Shown: positions 26,327-34,768 of the stretch, one piece after another
How the letters are laid out: every line of letters begins with the position of its first letter
How positions within the stretch are numbered: position 1 is the stretch's first letter
NCBI GenBank assembly: GCA_021814005.1
Contig: JAKAJC010000015.1
Coordinates: forward strand, 1-34,846
Direction: 5' to 3'
Source: Microcaldota archaeon
GTDB taxonomy: Archaea; Micrarchaeota; Micrarchaeia; Anstonellales; Anstonellaceae
Length of the DNA: 34,846 nucleotides
Notes under the pieces: generated by a model
What the model saw: the letters and a program-made list of their open reading frames with translations, nothing else
Databases searched by the model: none
What the model was told of the DNA's origin: nothing
Position numbers and translations under genes: made by a program

Positions 26327-27193
26327 ATGACCAAGCTCGGCCTTGCCTGCACAATGTTCACTCCGGAAAATATGGCCATCAGAAAGGCGGCCGAAGACTT
26401 CGGAGTTGAGCTCACCGTCATCCGCGACGAACAGGAGCCGTTCTCGCTGTCAGGAGATCCGGCCTTCAGCAATCTGAACGTTCTGCTGGCCCGCTCCTCC
26501 TCATTCACCCGCTCGGTCTATCTGTCCAAGCTGGCCGAGTCGGCTGGCGTGTTTTCCATAAACTCCAGCTCAGCCCAAGTTCTGTGCGGCGACAAGGCGC
26601 TCACAAGCGCCTTTCTGATGCAAAAAAACATCCCCACCCCCAAAGTGCTGCTTGCCTTCTCCCCTTCTGCAGCCCTGCAGGCGGTCGAAACAATGGGCTA
26701 CCCGTGCGTAATCAAGCCGCCGGTGGGCAGCTGGGGGCGCATGGTGTGCAAAGTGAACGACAAATCGGCGGCGCACGCCGTAGTTTCGCTCAAGGATTCT
26801 TTGGGCCACTACACCGACAAGGTTTACTATGTGCAGGAATATGTCGACAAGCCGCAGCGCGACATCCGCGTTTTTGTTGTCGGCGATGAAGTCCAGTTCG
26901 CCATCTACCGCAAGATTACAAGCGGTGACGAGCATGCATTCATCACGAACCTGAATCACGGCGGCTCGGCCGAGGAATTCAAGCTGACGCAGGACATGGA
27001 GGAACTGGTGCACAAAACCACGCATGCTCTTGGCGCCGGCGTCTATGGAATCGACCTCATCGAATACCCTGACGGGCACCCGGCCGTGCTTGAAGTGAAC
27101 CACGCGCCTGAATTCTCCAAATCGGCAGGCCAGAAAATGCCGCAGGTAGCCGACGCAATCATAAAATTCGCCATCTCCCAAGCCAAGAATTAA
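26327..27193 (+). CDS. LysX/ArgX family LysW ligase 1 (ATP-grasp)
   Basis: CGDKALTSAFLMQKNIPTPK, PCVIKPPVGSWGRMVCKVND, YYVQEYVDKPQRDIRVFVVGDEV, VLEVNHAPEFSKS. Confidence 0.88.
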   Translation: MTKLGLACTMFTPENMAIRKAAEDFGVELTVIRDEQEPFSLSGDPAFSNLNVLLARSSSFTRSVYLSKLAESAGVFSINSSSAQVLCGDKALTSAFLMQKNIPTPKVLLAFSPSAALQAVETMGYPCVIKPPVGSWGRMVCKVNDKSAAHAVVSLKDSLGHYTDKVYYVQEYVDKPQRDIRVFVVGDEVQFAIYRKITSGDEHAFITNLNHGGSAEEFKLTQDMEELVHKTTHALGAGVYGIDLIEYPDGHPAVLEVNHAPEFSKSAGQKMPQVADAIIKFAISQAKN

Positions 27194-27219
27194 GATGCCC
27201 CGAAGCGGTGTGGATTGAC

Positions 27220-28134
27220 ATGGACTTTCTTCGCATTACCGACATCACGCCCGCCCAACTGCGGGAAATACTTGCCATTGCCGCCAAGCTGAAAGCCGGT
27301 TTGGCAAAAGGGAGCGCGCCCCCGCTTTTGGACAAAAAAACCCTTCTCATGCTTTTTGAGAAAAATTCCACCCGCACGCGCGTGTCGTTTGAAACCGGCA
27401 TGGCGCAGCTTGGCGGGCACGCCATTTACCTTGACTCCACGCGCTCGCAAATTTCAAGGGGCGAAACTCTCTACGACACCGGCGCGGTGCTGGGCGGCAT
27501 GGCCGACTTCATCATGGCCCGCCTCTACAAGCACGCGGATTTGGAAGAGCTTGCAAAAGGCGCATTAGTGCCTGTCATCAACGGGCTCACCGACGAGGAG
27601 CACCCGTGCCAGACATTGGCCGATTTGCTTACCATACAGGAAAAATGGGGAACTCTAAAGGGGCGCAAGCTCGCCTTTGTGGGCGACTGCGACAACAATG
27701 TGGCCCATTCTCTCATGATCGGCTGCGCCATGATGGGCATGGATGTTTCTCTCTTGGGCCCCAAGGGAGCAAAACCAAAAGACAAATACATCGAAAAAGC
27801 AAAATCATTCAAAACATCAATCACATTCTCTTCCGACCCTGCCATGGCTCTTGCCGGCGCCGATGCGGTTTACACTGACACGTGGGTTTCAATGGGCGAT
27901 GAAAAGGAAGCTGCCGCCCGCCTCAAACTTTTCTCACCCTATCAAGTCGACTCCAAACTCATGGCATATGCAAAACCTGGCGCCATCTTTATGCATGATT
28001 TGCCCGCGCATCGGGGCGAAGAGGTGTCGGCCGAAGTGATGGACGGGCCGCAGAGCGTCATCTACCAGCAGGCTCACAACCGCCTGCATGCGCAGAAGGG
28101 CCTGCTGGTTTGGCTGCTCAAAAGTTCACGTTAA
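27220..28134 (+). CDS. argF: Ornithine carbamoyltransferase (or close carbamoyltransferase)
   Basis: FEKNSTRTRVSFETGMAQLGGHAIYLDSTRSQISRGETLYDTGAVLGGMADFIMAR, DEEHPCQTLADLLTI, MHDLPAHRGEEVSAEV. Confidence 0.92.
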   Translation: MDFLRITDITPAQLREILAIAAKLKAGLAKGSAPPLLDKKTLLMLFEKNSTRTRVSFETGMAQLGGHAIYLDSTRSQISRGETLYDTGAVLGGMADFIMARLYKHADLEELAKGALVPVINGLTDEEHPCQTLADLLTIQEKWGTLKGRKLAFVGDCDNNVAHSLMIGCAMMGMDVSLLGPKGAKPKDKYIEKAKSFKTSITFSSDPAMALAGADAVYTDTWVSMGDEKEAAARLKLFSPYQVDSKLMAYAKPGAIFMHDLPAHRGEEVSAEVMDGPQSVIYQQAHNRLHAQKGLLVWLLKSSR

Positions 28135-28153
28135 TCTATGGCATGGTGATGGC

Positions 28154-28540
28154 ATGGGTTTGGAAACACATTTCAAAGGCGGCAAGGTCAGTGTCTGGAA
28201 AGAAACCTTTGCGATACTGAAGGCAAAGAAACCGGTTCAGGGCGCGCTGGCGCTCATCCAGGACAAGAAAGAGATTACGGTCATAATCGATAAAACCAAA
28301 ATCAGCCCCGAGAATATATTGGAGATAAAAGAGGGATGGAAAGCGATTACGCTCGAAATCTCCTCACCATTCGAATTGGTTGGTTTTCTGGGCATGCTCG
28401 GCTCGGCCATGGCCGAAGAGGGCGTGAGTGTCTGCGTGGTTCCAAGCTATTCCACGGACCATGTGCTGGTGCGGGAAACAGATTTGGAAAAAGCGCTTCG
28501 AAAATTCAAAAAACTCGGTTGTGGTATTCGGTATGATTGA
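28154..28540 (+). CDS. ACT_7/CASTOR-like ACT-domain protein
   Basis: EGWKAITLEISSPFELVGFLGMLGSAMAEEGVSVCVVPSYSTDHVLVRETDLEKALRKFKKLGCGI matches the ACT_7 pattern. Confidence 0.75.
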   Translation: MGLETHFKGGKVSVWKETFAILKAKKPVQGALALIQDKKEITVIIDKTKISPENILEIKEGWKAITLEISSPFELVGFLGMLGSAMAEEGVSVCVVPSYSTDHVLVRETDLEKALRKFKKLGCGIRYD

Positions 28541-28579
28541 TGCGCGCCCTGGCCGGGCGCAGTCGAGTCCGCATCAGTA

Positions 28580-28614
28580 GTTATATTTGCAACATTATGT
28601 ATTAATAATAAGCC
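28580..28614 (+). promoter_or_regulatory. Promoter/upstream element copy B (LysW2 operon promoter)
   Basis: GTTATATTTGCAACATTATGTATTAATAATAAGCC; ungapped 27/35 identity to 21636-21670. Confidence 0.65.
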
Positions 28615-28640
28615 TGCGTCGTATTTACAGGTGATATTTC

Positions 28641-28811
28641 ATGTCAGACTCAGAATGCCCCGAATGCGCCGGCCATATCGCGCCCCGCCCCAATCTTGAG
28701 GTTGGCGAAGTCCTCTCCTGCCCCGACTGCGGAGCAAAACTCGAGGTAAAATCAGTCTCGCCATTCCAGCTGGCCAAAGCGCCAAGCGTGGACGAGGACT
28801 GGGGCGAGTAG
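28641..28811 (+). CDS. lysW: LysW-type amino-group carrier protein 2 (56 aa)
   Basis: MSDSECPECAGHIAPRPNLEVGEVLSCPDCGAKLEVKSVSPFQLAKAPSVDEDWGE; canonical EDWGE end. Not in supplied ORF track. Confidence 0.95.
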   Translation: MSDSECPECAGHIAPRPNLEVGEVLSCPDCGAKLEVKSVSPFQLAKAPSVDEDWGE

Positions 28812-28834
28812 TTTAGTTTCAACAGGTCTTTCCT

Positions 28835-29683
28835 ATGCGTGCCGCAATCCTGTACACAATCCTCAACCCCGAAAACAAGCTGCTGTTGGAGGCAGCCAAG
28901 GCTCGGGGGCTTGAGCTTGAGCGCCTAGTGGACAGCGAAGTCCAGCTCGAAATCACAAACCCGCAAACCGATTTCGACGCCATTCTGCAGCGCTCCTCCT
29001 CCTATGCGCGCACCCTCTACACCTCGTTCTACTACGAGCAGGCGGGTGCGTTTGTGTGCAACCCATATGCGGCGCACCATCTTTGCGGCGACAAGTTTCT
29101 GGCATCCACTCTGCTGGCAAAGGCCGGCATTCCAACCCCGCGCACATTTGGTGCTTTCACTCCGGATTCGGCCACCAAGGCCGCTTCTTCGCTGCCTCTG
29201 CCTCTTGTAATGAAGCCGGTGTTCGGCTCGTGGGCGCGCATGGTCCACAAAATCCAGAGCCGTGAGGCGCTGGAAGCAGAGCTCGAAAACCGCGAGGAGA
29301 TGGGGCATGCGTTCCAGAAGGTGTATTACCTGCAGGAGCACATCGACAAGCCCGGCCGCGACATTCGCGCGTTTGTTGTGGGAAACGAATGCATCGGAGC
29401 CATCTACCGCAACGCAACCGAAAAGTCTGGCTGGATTACCAACACGGGAAGGGGCGGCACCGCCACCAACTGCCCGGTCACGCCCGAAATGGGGGAGCTG
29501 GCTGTTCGCGCCGCAAATGTTTTCGGTGAGGGCATCTATGGCGTTGACATGATGGAGTCCGGCAGCGGGCTCGTAGTGCACGAAGTTAACCACACTACAG
29601 AATTCCGAAACTCAATTGCCCCGACCGGAGTGGACATTCCGGGCAGGATGATTGATTATTTCATTTCAAGAGCCAAGAGGTAA
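28835..29683 (+). CDS. lysX: LysX family LysW ligase 2 (ATP-grasp)
   Basis: CGDKFLASTLLAKAGIPTPRTFGAF, LVMKPVFGSWARMVHKI, YYLQEHIDKPGRDIRAFVVGNECIGAIYR, WITNTGRGGTATNCPVT, EVNHTTEFRNSIAPTGVDIPG. Confidence 0.92.
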   Translation: MRAAILYTILNPENKLLLEAAKARGLELERLVDSEVQLEITNPQTDFDAILQRSSSYARTLYTSFYYEQAGAFVCNPYAAHHLCGDKFLASTLLAKAGIPTPRTFGAFTPDSATKAASSLPLPLVMKPVFGSWARMVHKIQSREALEAELENREEMGHAFQKVYYLQEHIDKPGRDIRAFVVGNECIGAIYRNATEKSGWITNTGRGGTATNCPVTPEMGELAVRAANVFGEGIYGVDMMESGSGLVVHEVNHTTEFRNSIAPTGVDIPGRMIDYFISRAKR

Positions 29684-29707
29684 TGAATCCGTATCAGGTG
29701 TTTTGCT

Positions 29708-30772
29708 ATGTCATTCAAGATTTCCATTGTCGGCGCGTCAGGCTACACGGGCGGCGAGCTGATGCGCTGGGCGCTTCTGCACCCGCAGATGGAAATAGCC
29801 CAGGTCACTTCAGAGCGCTTTGCCGGCACTCCGGTCACCAAGCTCAACCCGAATCTGCGCGGCTTCACAACAGCCGAATTCGTTTCTTCCAAGAGTCTTA
29901 ACACCGACGTTGACACCCTCTTTTTGTGCCTGCCGCACAAGGTGTCAGCCCCCTTTGTCAAGCAATACATCGACACGGGCGTCAAAATCATCGACCTGTC
30001 TGCAGACTTCCGCCTTCATGACGCAAAGGTGTACGAAAAGTACTACCAGCCGCATCCGTGCCCGGAATTGCTCTCCCGCGCAGTCTATGGCTTGCCGGAA
30101 CTCCATCGGGAGCAAATCAAGAAGACGCAGCTGGTGTCAGGCATCGGCTGTCTGGCCTCGTCAGTCATTCTGGCCGCAGCCCCTCTTGTCAAGGCCGGCC
30201 TTATCGACCCGTCGCACATCATCGCAGACTCGAAAATCGGCTCTTCCGCCGGCGGGGCGGCATTTGACATTTCCACCCATCATCCCGAGCGGCAGGGCAC
30301 GGTGCGCGCCTACAAGCCCACCGGGCATCGGCACGTTGCCGAAATGGAGCAGGAGCTGCATGAAGTTGCACAAGCGGCCGGAACTCCCTCAAACGTTTCG
30401 GTGGGCTTCTCGCCGCACGCGGTGGAAATGGTGCGCGGCATTCTCTCCACTGTTCATGCCCCGATGTCTCGCCCGCTCACCGATTTGGATGTGTGGAAGG
30501 CCTACCGCTCGTTCTACTCGGGCTCGCCTTTCATCCGCCTTGTAAAGGACAAGGGCACGCTCTACAGATATCCGGAGCCAAAGCCGGTGGCAGGCACCAA
30601 TTTCGCCGACATCGGCTTTGAGATTGATGCAGACCACAACCGCATTGTTGTCATGTCTGCAATCGACAACCTTGTGCGCGGCTCGGCAGGTCCGGCAATT
30701 CAGTGCTTCAACCTCATGCACAATCTTGACGAGAAGACCGGCCTGTGGGTGCCCGGCTTCCACCCCATTTAG
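29708..30772 (+). CDS. lysY: LysW-L-2-aminoadipate/glutamate phosphate reductase (LysY/ArgC)
   Basis: MSFKISIVGASGYTGGELMRWALLHPQMEI, SADFRLHD, SGIGCLASSVILAAAPL, VGFSPHAVEMVRGILSTVHA. Confidence 0.92.
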   Translation: MSFKISIVGASGYTGGELMRWALLHPQMEIAQVTSERFAGTPVTKLNPNLRGFTTAEFVSSKSLNTDVDTLFLCLPHKVSAPFVKQYIDTGVKIIDLSADFRLHDAKVYEKYYQPHPCPELLSRAVYGLPELHREQIKKTQLVSGIGCLASSVILAAAPLVKAGLIDPSHIIADSKIGSSAGGAAFDISTHHPERQGTVRAYKPTGHRHVAEMEQELHEVAQAAGTPSNVSVGFSPHAVEMVRGILSTVHAPMSRPLTDLDVWKAYRSFYSGSPFIRLVKDKGTLYRYPEPKPVAGTNFADIGFEIDADHNRIVVMSAIDNLVRGSAGPAIQCFNLMHNLDEKTGLWVPGFHPI

Positions 30773-30780
30773 GTGCAGCC

Positions 30781-31623
30781 ATGGCCCAGCTCAAACCCAT
30801 TGTTGTAATCAAGATTGGCGGCTCCACTGCCAACAGCCCCGCCGCCCTCTCCTCAATCGCGTCCGACCTTGCCAGCCTCCAGTCCAAGTACTCATTTGTC
30901 ATAGCGCACGGCGGCTCCGCCCAGACAAACGAGCTGTGCAAGCGCCTCGGCATCCAGCCCAAGTTCCACACCTCGCCAACCGGCGTGAAGTCCCGTGCAA
31001 CAGATGCGCAAATCATCCAGCTCTATGCCATGGCCTGTGGAGGGCAGGCAAATTCAAGCATTGTCTGCGCGCTTCAGTCCGGAGGCGTGAATGCAGTGGG
31101 CCTGTCGGGCTTTGACGGCAAGGTTGTCACGGCCAAGCAAAAAATATTCACGGCCGTGGACGAGAGCGGCAAGCAGAAAATCGTAAGAGACGACTACACC
31201 GGCAAAATCGAGAAGATAAATTCAGAACTGCTGCAAACCCTGCTCTCAGCAGGCTACACTCCAGTAGTTGCCGCTCTTGCAATCGGAGAAAACAGCCAGC
31301 CGCTCAACATTGACGGCGACAGGCTCATGGCCGCTCTCGCCGCCGCTCTGCATGCAGACAAGGCGATTTCGCTCACAGATGTTGACGGTTATTACAAAAA
31401 CTTCCCAAATGATTTGGTGCCCCGCCTCACGGCCTCGGAACTGCAGGCCGCGATGGAGAATGCCGGTGCCGGTCAATCATCGGGCGGCATGAAGAAGAAG
31501 CTTATGGGCTGCATAGAAGCCATCAACGGCGGCGTGCAGGAAGTGATTATCTGCAACGGAACCGCCGCCTCGCCGATTTCGGCAGCCCTGCGCGGCGCAG
31601 GAACCCACATCACCAAGAGTTGA
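30781..31623 (+). CDS. lysZ: LysW-aminoadipate/glutamate kinase (LysZ/ArgB)
   Basis: VVIKIGGSTAN, FVIAHGGSAQTNELCKRLG, NIDGDRLMAALAAALHADKAISLTDVDG, SSGGMKKKLMGCIEAINGGVQEVIICNG. Confidence 0.92.
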   Translation: MAQLKPIVVIKIGGSTANSPAALSSIASDLASLQSKYSFVIAHGGSAQTNELCKRLGIQPKFHTSPTGVKSRATDAQIIQLYAMACGGQANSSIVCALQSGGVNAVGLSGFDGKVVTAKQKIFTAVDESGKQKIVRDDYTGKIEKINSELLQTLLSAGYTPVVAALAIGENSQPLNIDGDRLMAALAAALHADKAISLTDVDGYYKNFPNDLVPRLTASELQAAMENAGAGQSSGGMKKKLMGCIEAINGGVQEVIICNGTAASPISAALRGAGTHITKS

Positions 31624-31628
31624 TTGCC

Positions 31629-32822
31629 ATGACGGAAACAAACCCAACAAACTCCTCGCTTATCGAAGCCGAGAACCGCTTCGAAATGGGCGTTTACCCA
31701 AAGCGCGGCATCTCGCTGGTGCGCGGCTCCGGCAGCCTTGTCTATGACGCGGAAGGCAAGGAATACATTGACTTCACATCGGGCATCGGCATTGCGGTGC
31801 TGGGCCACTCGCACCCCAAGCTGGCGCAAGCCATCTCGCATCAGGCCTCCACCCTTCTTACCTGCAACGAGTCGTTTGCAAACAACGAGCGGGCAAGATT
31901 TCTCACGCGTCTTGCCGCTCTCTGGCAGTCTGCCACCTCTACAAACGGCAAAATATTTCTTTGCAATTCAGGCACCGAAGCCATCGAGGCGGCCATGAAG
32001 CTTGCCCGCGCAAAGACCGGAAGAAAGAATTTTGTTGCAGCCATGAACGCATTCCACGGCCGCAGCATGGGCAGCCTCTCGCTCACCTTCAAGCCCAAGT
32101 ATCGGGAGAGATTCGAGCCCCTTATCGGCCCAATCGCCCGTGTTCGCTACAATGACATTGAAAGTTTGCGCTCGGCCGTGAACAACGAGACTGCCGCGGT
32201 GTTTCTTGAGGTCATTCAGGGCGAGGGCGGCATCAGGCCGGCCACGCAGGAATACATCAAGGCTGCCCGCGAAATCTGCACTGCGGCCGGCGCGCTTCTC
32301 ATCATAGACGAAATCCAGTCGGGCGTGGGCCGCACAGGCAAATTCTTTGCCTTCGAGCATTACGGCATCGCGCCAGATGCCTGCACTCTGGCCAAGGGGC
32401 TGGGCGGCGGCGTGCCTATCGGCGCCCTGATTGCGCGCGAGGATGTGTGCGCTTTCAAGCCGCTCGAGCACGGCTCAACATTTGGTGGCAATCCGCTTGC
32501 CTGCGCCGCCGGCAACGCGGCGCTGGATGTGTTTGAGCAGGAAAACCTGCTTGAGCAGGCCGCCACGAACGGTGAATGGCTGGCCGGCCGCCTGCGTGCT
32601 CTGACCGCCAAGCATCCGTCCATTGTGGAAATCCGCGGCAAGGGTTTGATGATTGGAATTGAATTGAAATCAGAATCAAAGCCGGTTCTGCAGGCAGCGC
32701 AGGCAAAGGGCCTGTTGGTGCTTTCAGGCGGTGATGTTGTGGTGCGCCTGCTGCCCCCGCTCAACACGCCGCGCGAAGTGTATGAGCGCGCGCTCGGCAT
32801 ACTGGATGCTGTGCTGCCCTAA
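31629..32822 (+). CDS. lysJ: LysW-aminoadipate semialdehyde/glutamate semialdehyde aminotransferase
   Basis: [96 protein letters not shown]. Confidence 0.93.
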   Translation: MTETNPTNSSLIEAENRFEMGVYPKRGISLVRGSGSLVYDAEGKEYIDFTSGIGIAVLGHSHPKLAQAISHQASTLLTCNESFANNERARFLTRLAALWQSATSTNGKIFLCNSGTEAIEAAMKLARAKTGRKNFVAAMNAFHGRSMGSLSLTFKPKYRERFEPLIGPIARVRYNDIESLRSAVNNETAAVFLEVIQGEGGIRPATQEYIKAAREICTAAGALLIIDEIQSGVGRTGKFFAFEHYGIAPDACTLAKGLGGGVPIGALIAREDVCAFKPLEHGSTFGGNPLACAAGNAALDVFEQENLLEQAATNGEWLAGRLRALTAKHPSIVEIRGKGLMIGIELKSESKPVLQAAQAKGLLVLSGGDVVVRLLPPLNTPREVYERALGILDAVLP

Positions 32823-32839
32823 ACTTTGGAGTTGTTTCG

Positions 32840-33910
32840 ATGACCTTGCCTGCACGCCACAAGTTCCTGCTCGAGCTGGTGAAAACCAAGAGCTTCTCGG
32901 GCCGTGAATCAGCCGCCGCACTGCTGTGCGCCCAGCGGATGCGCGAGCTTGGCTACAAGCATGTCAAAATAGACGAAGCCGGCAATGTTGTCGGCGGCAA
33001 TTATGATTATGTGCGCGACCCGCACCCGGACATTCTTCTCTTCTCCCATCTCGACACGGTGGGCGGCTTCTGGCTGGTGAAGGGCGACGCCAATGGCGTG
33101 TCGGGAAGAGGCGCGGTCGATGCCAAGGGCTGTCTTGCCTCTTACATCGAAGCGGGCATCAGCGCGCCTGCAGGCCTCAAGGTGGTTGTTGCCGGAGTGA
33201 CCGAAGAGGAATCTCCAACTTCAAAGGGCGCAATCAGTCTTCTCTCCCGCATCAAGCCGAGCCTCGCGCTCAACGGAGAGCCGTCCAACACAGACGGCAT
33301 CACCATTGCCTACAAGGGCCGCATTCTTGTGGAGTGCCACTCGGCCGGCTCGCCAATGCATGCAGGCGCGCACTCCGAAAATCCGATTGAGAAGACAATC
33401 GAATACTACGAGAAGCTGCGCAGCCACTTCCCCCGCCACCACACGTTCGATTCGGTCATCTTCAACGTCACCCACATCGACTACGGCCGCCGCTCCGAGC
33501 TTAATGTCATCCCCGGCAAGCTCGACTTTTTCATTGACGTGCGCATTCCGCCGTCAGCCGATATAGAAAAAATCGAGCAGGTGCTGCTTTCTTCCGCGCC
33601 GTCCGGCCTTTCAGTCTCCATCCTCGGCTCCTCATTTCCGGGCTGCGAGCTTTCCACAAACCACCCTCTGGTCCGCGCCATGGTGTCTGCGGTGCGCTCG
33701 GCCGGTCTCACGCCGCGCTATCTCAAGAAGTCAGGAATGGCGGACATGAACCTGTCCATGGCGGCAGGCGTTCCCACCATCGCCTACGGGCCGGGGGACT
33801 CCAAGCTCGACCACACAGACTCCGAATTCATTTCATGGGCAGACTATGACAAGGCAGTGTCTGTGCTGGAGAAGTTTTTGCAAAACCCTGCGCTTGCCCG
33901 AAAACCTTAA
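32840..33910 (+). CDS. lysK: LysW-lysine/ornithine hydrolase (M20 family)
   Basis: LLFSHLDTVGGFW, GAVDAKGCLASYIEAG, VAGVTEEESPTSKGA, ECHSAGSPMHAGAHSENPIE, KKSGMADMNLSMAAGVPTIAYGPGDSKLDHTDSEFIS. Confidence 0.92.
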   Translation: MTLPARHKFLLELVKTKSFSGRESAAALLCAQRMRELGYKHVKIDEAGNVVGGNYDYVRDPHPDILLFSHLDTVGGFWLVKGDANGVSGRGAVDAKGCLASYIEAGISAPAGLKVVVAGVTEEESPTSKGAISLLSRIKPSLALNGEPSNTDGITIAYKGRILVECHSAGSPMHAGAHSENPIEKTIEYYEKLRSHFPRHHTFDSVIFNVTHIDYGRRSELNVIPGKLDFFIDVRIPPSADIEKIEQVLLSSAPSGLSVSILGSSFPGCELSTNHPLVRAMVSAVRSAGLTPRYLKKSGMADMNLSMAAGVPTIAYGPGDSKLDHTDSEFISWADYDKAVSVLEKFLQNPALARKP

Positions 33911-33934
33911 CTAGTTCCCCCCTCTTTCTTTTCC

Positions 33935-34096
33935 ATGGCCCTCTCGGAATGCCCCGTCTGCCACACGCACCTCAACGCCAATCCGGCGTGGGCGCTCGAG
34001 GCGCACATAATCTGCCCCGAATGCGGCGCAGAACTTGTCGTGAGCGGGCTGAATCCTCTTGAACTTGAATCAGCAAGCGAGGAAGGAACAGAATAG
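33935..34096 (+). CDS. LysW-like protein 3 (53 aa) with non-canonical C-terminus
   Basis: MALSECPVCHTHLNANPAWALEAHIICPECGAELVVSGLNPLELESASEEGTE; CxxC pairs and terminal Glu kept, but the E-D-[WF]-G-E tail is replaced by SEEGTE. Not in supplied ORF track. Confidence 0.82.
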   Translation: MALSECPVCHTHLNANPAWALEAHIICPECGAELVVSGLNPLELESASEEGTE

Positions 34097-34117
34097 CGAA
34101 GAAGGGCGGATAAGTGC

Positions 34118-34768
34118 CTATTCCTCTTTCTTTTTCTTCATCCATTCTCTGCTTTCTTCAATAAGAAACTTCCAAAAGCCTGCCTCGTCTCCCTTTTTCG
34201 CTTTTGTCGCGTTCCACTTTCTCACCATTTTGTTGTATTCCTCTATTTCAACATTCATCTGCTCTCCCAAAACAAGCATCTTCTTCTCGTCATACTCGTT
34301 TTTCTCCCATTTGCGCGGGCAGACAAAATTCTTGGTGTATTTCAGCCGCCCCTCCCCATCGACAACAAACGGATAAGTCCTGCACACAAGCGGATGATTC
34401 CCCCAAATCGAGCAGCCGGACGAATGCAGCGAGAATGTGCAGAAATTGTTTTTGAGCCTGTGCAATGTCAGCAGGCGCTCCTCCATCTGCCCCTCCTCGA
34501 AAATGAAAATCGGCGTGTGCGGCGCGCTCTCAATGTTCGCGGCCAGCGCCAGCTGCGCGAATTCTTCGGGCTTGTGCCCGGTCGCCTCAATTATGCGCAC
34601 AACATCAAAGCCGGTAATCGGCACTGCAAATCTGTTGCAGCAGCGCACTCCGCAAGAGAGGCATGGTTCGGTAATGGGAATAATGGGGCAACGGCCTGCG
34701 CCCGGGCCAGCCTGCCCAACAGGTTCATCCATCAGTCTGGCCGTCTTTTTCACGTGCTTTATCTTCAT
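34118..34768 (-). CDS. YkgJ-like CxxCxxCC cysteine-cluster protein
   Basis: PCLSCGVRCCNRFAVPITGFDVVRII, CSIWGNHPLVCRTYPFVV, NFVCPRKW. Confidence 0.82.
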   Translation of the reverse strand: MKIKHVKKTARLMDEPVGQAGPGAGRCPIIPITEPCLSCGVRCCNRFAVPITGFDVVRIIEATGHKPEEFAQLALAANIESAPHTPIFIFEEGQMEERLLTLHRLKNNFCTFSLHSSGCSIWGNHPLVCRTYPFVVDGEGRLKYTKNFVCPRKWEKNEYDEKKMLVLGEQMNVEIEEYNKMVRKWNATKAKKGDEAGFWKFLIEESREWMKKKKEE

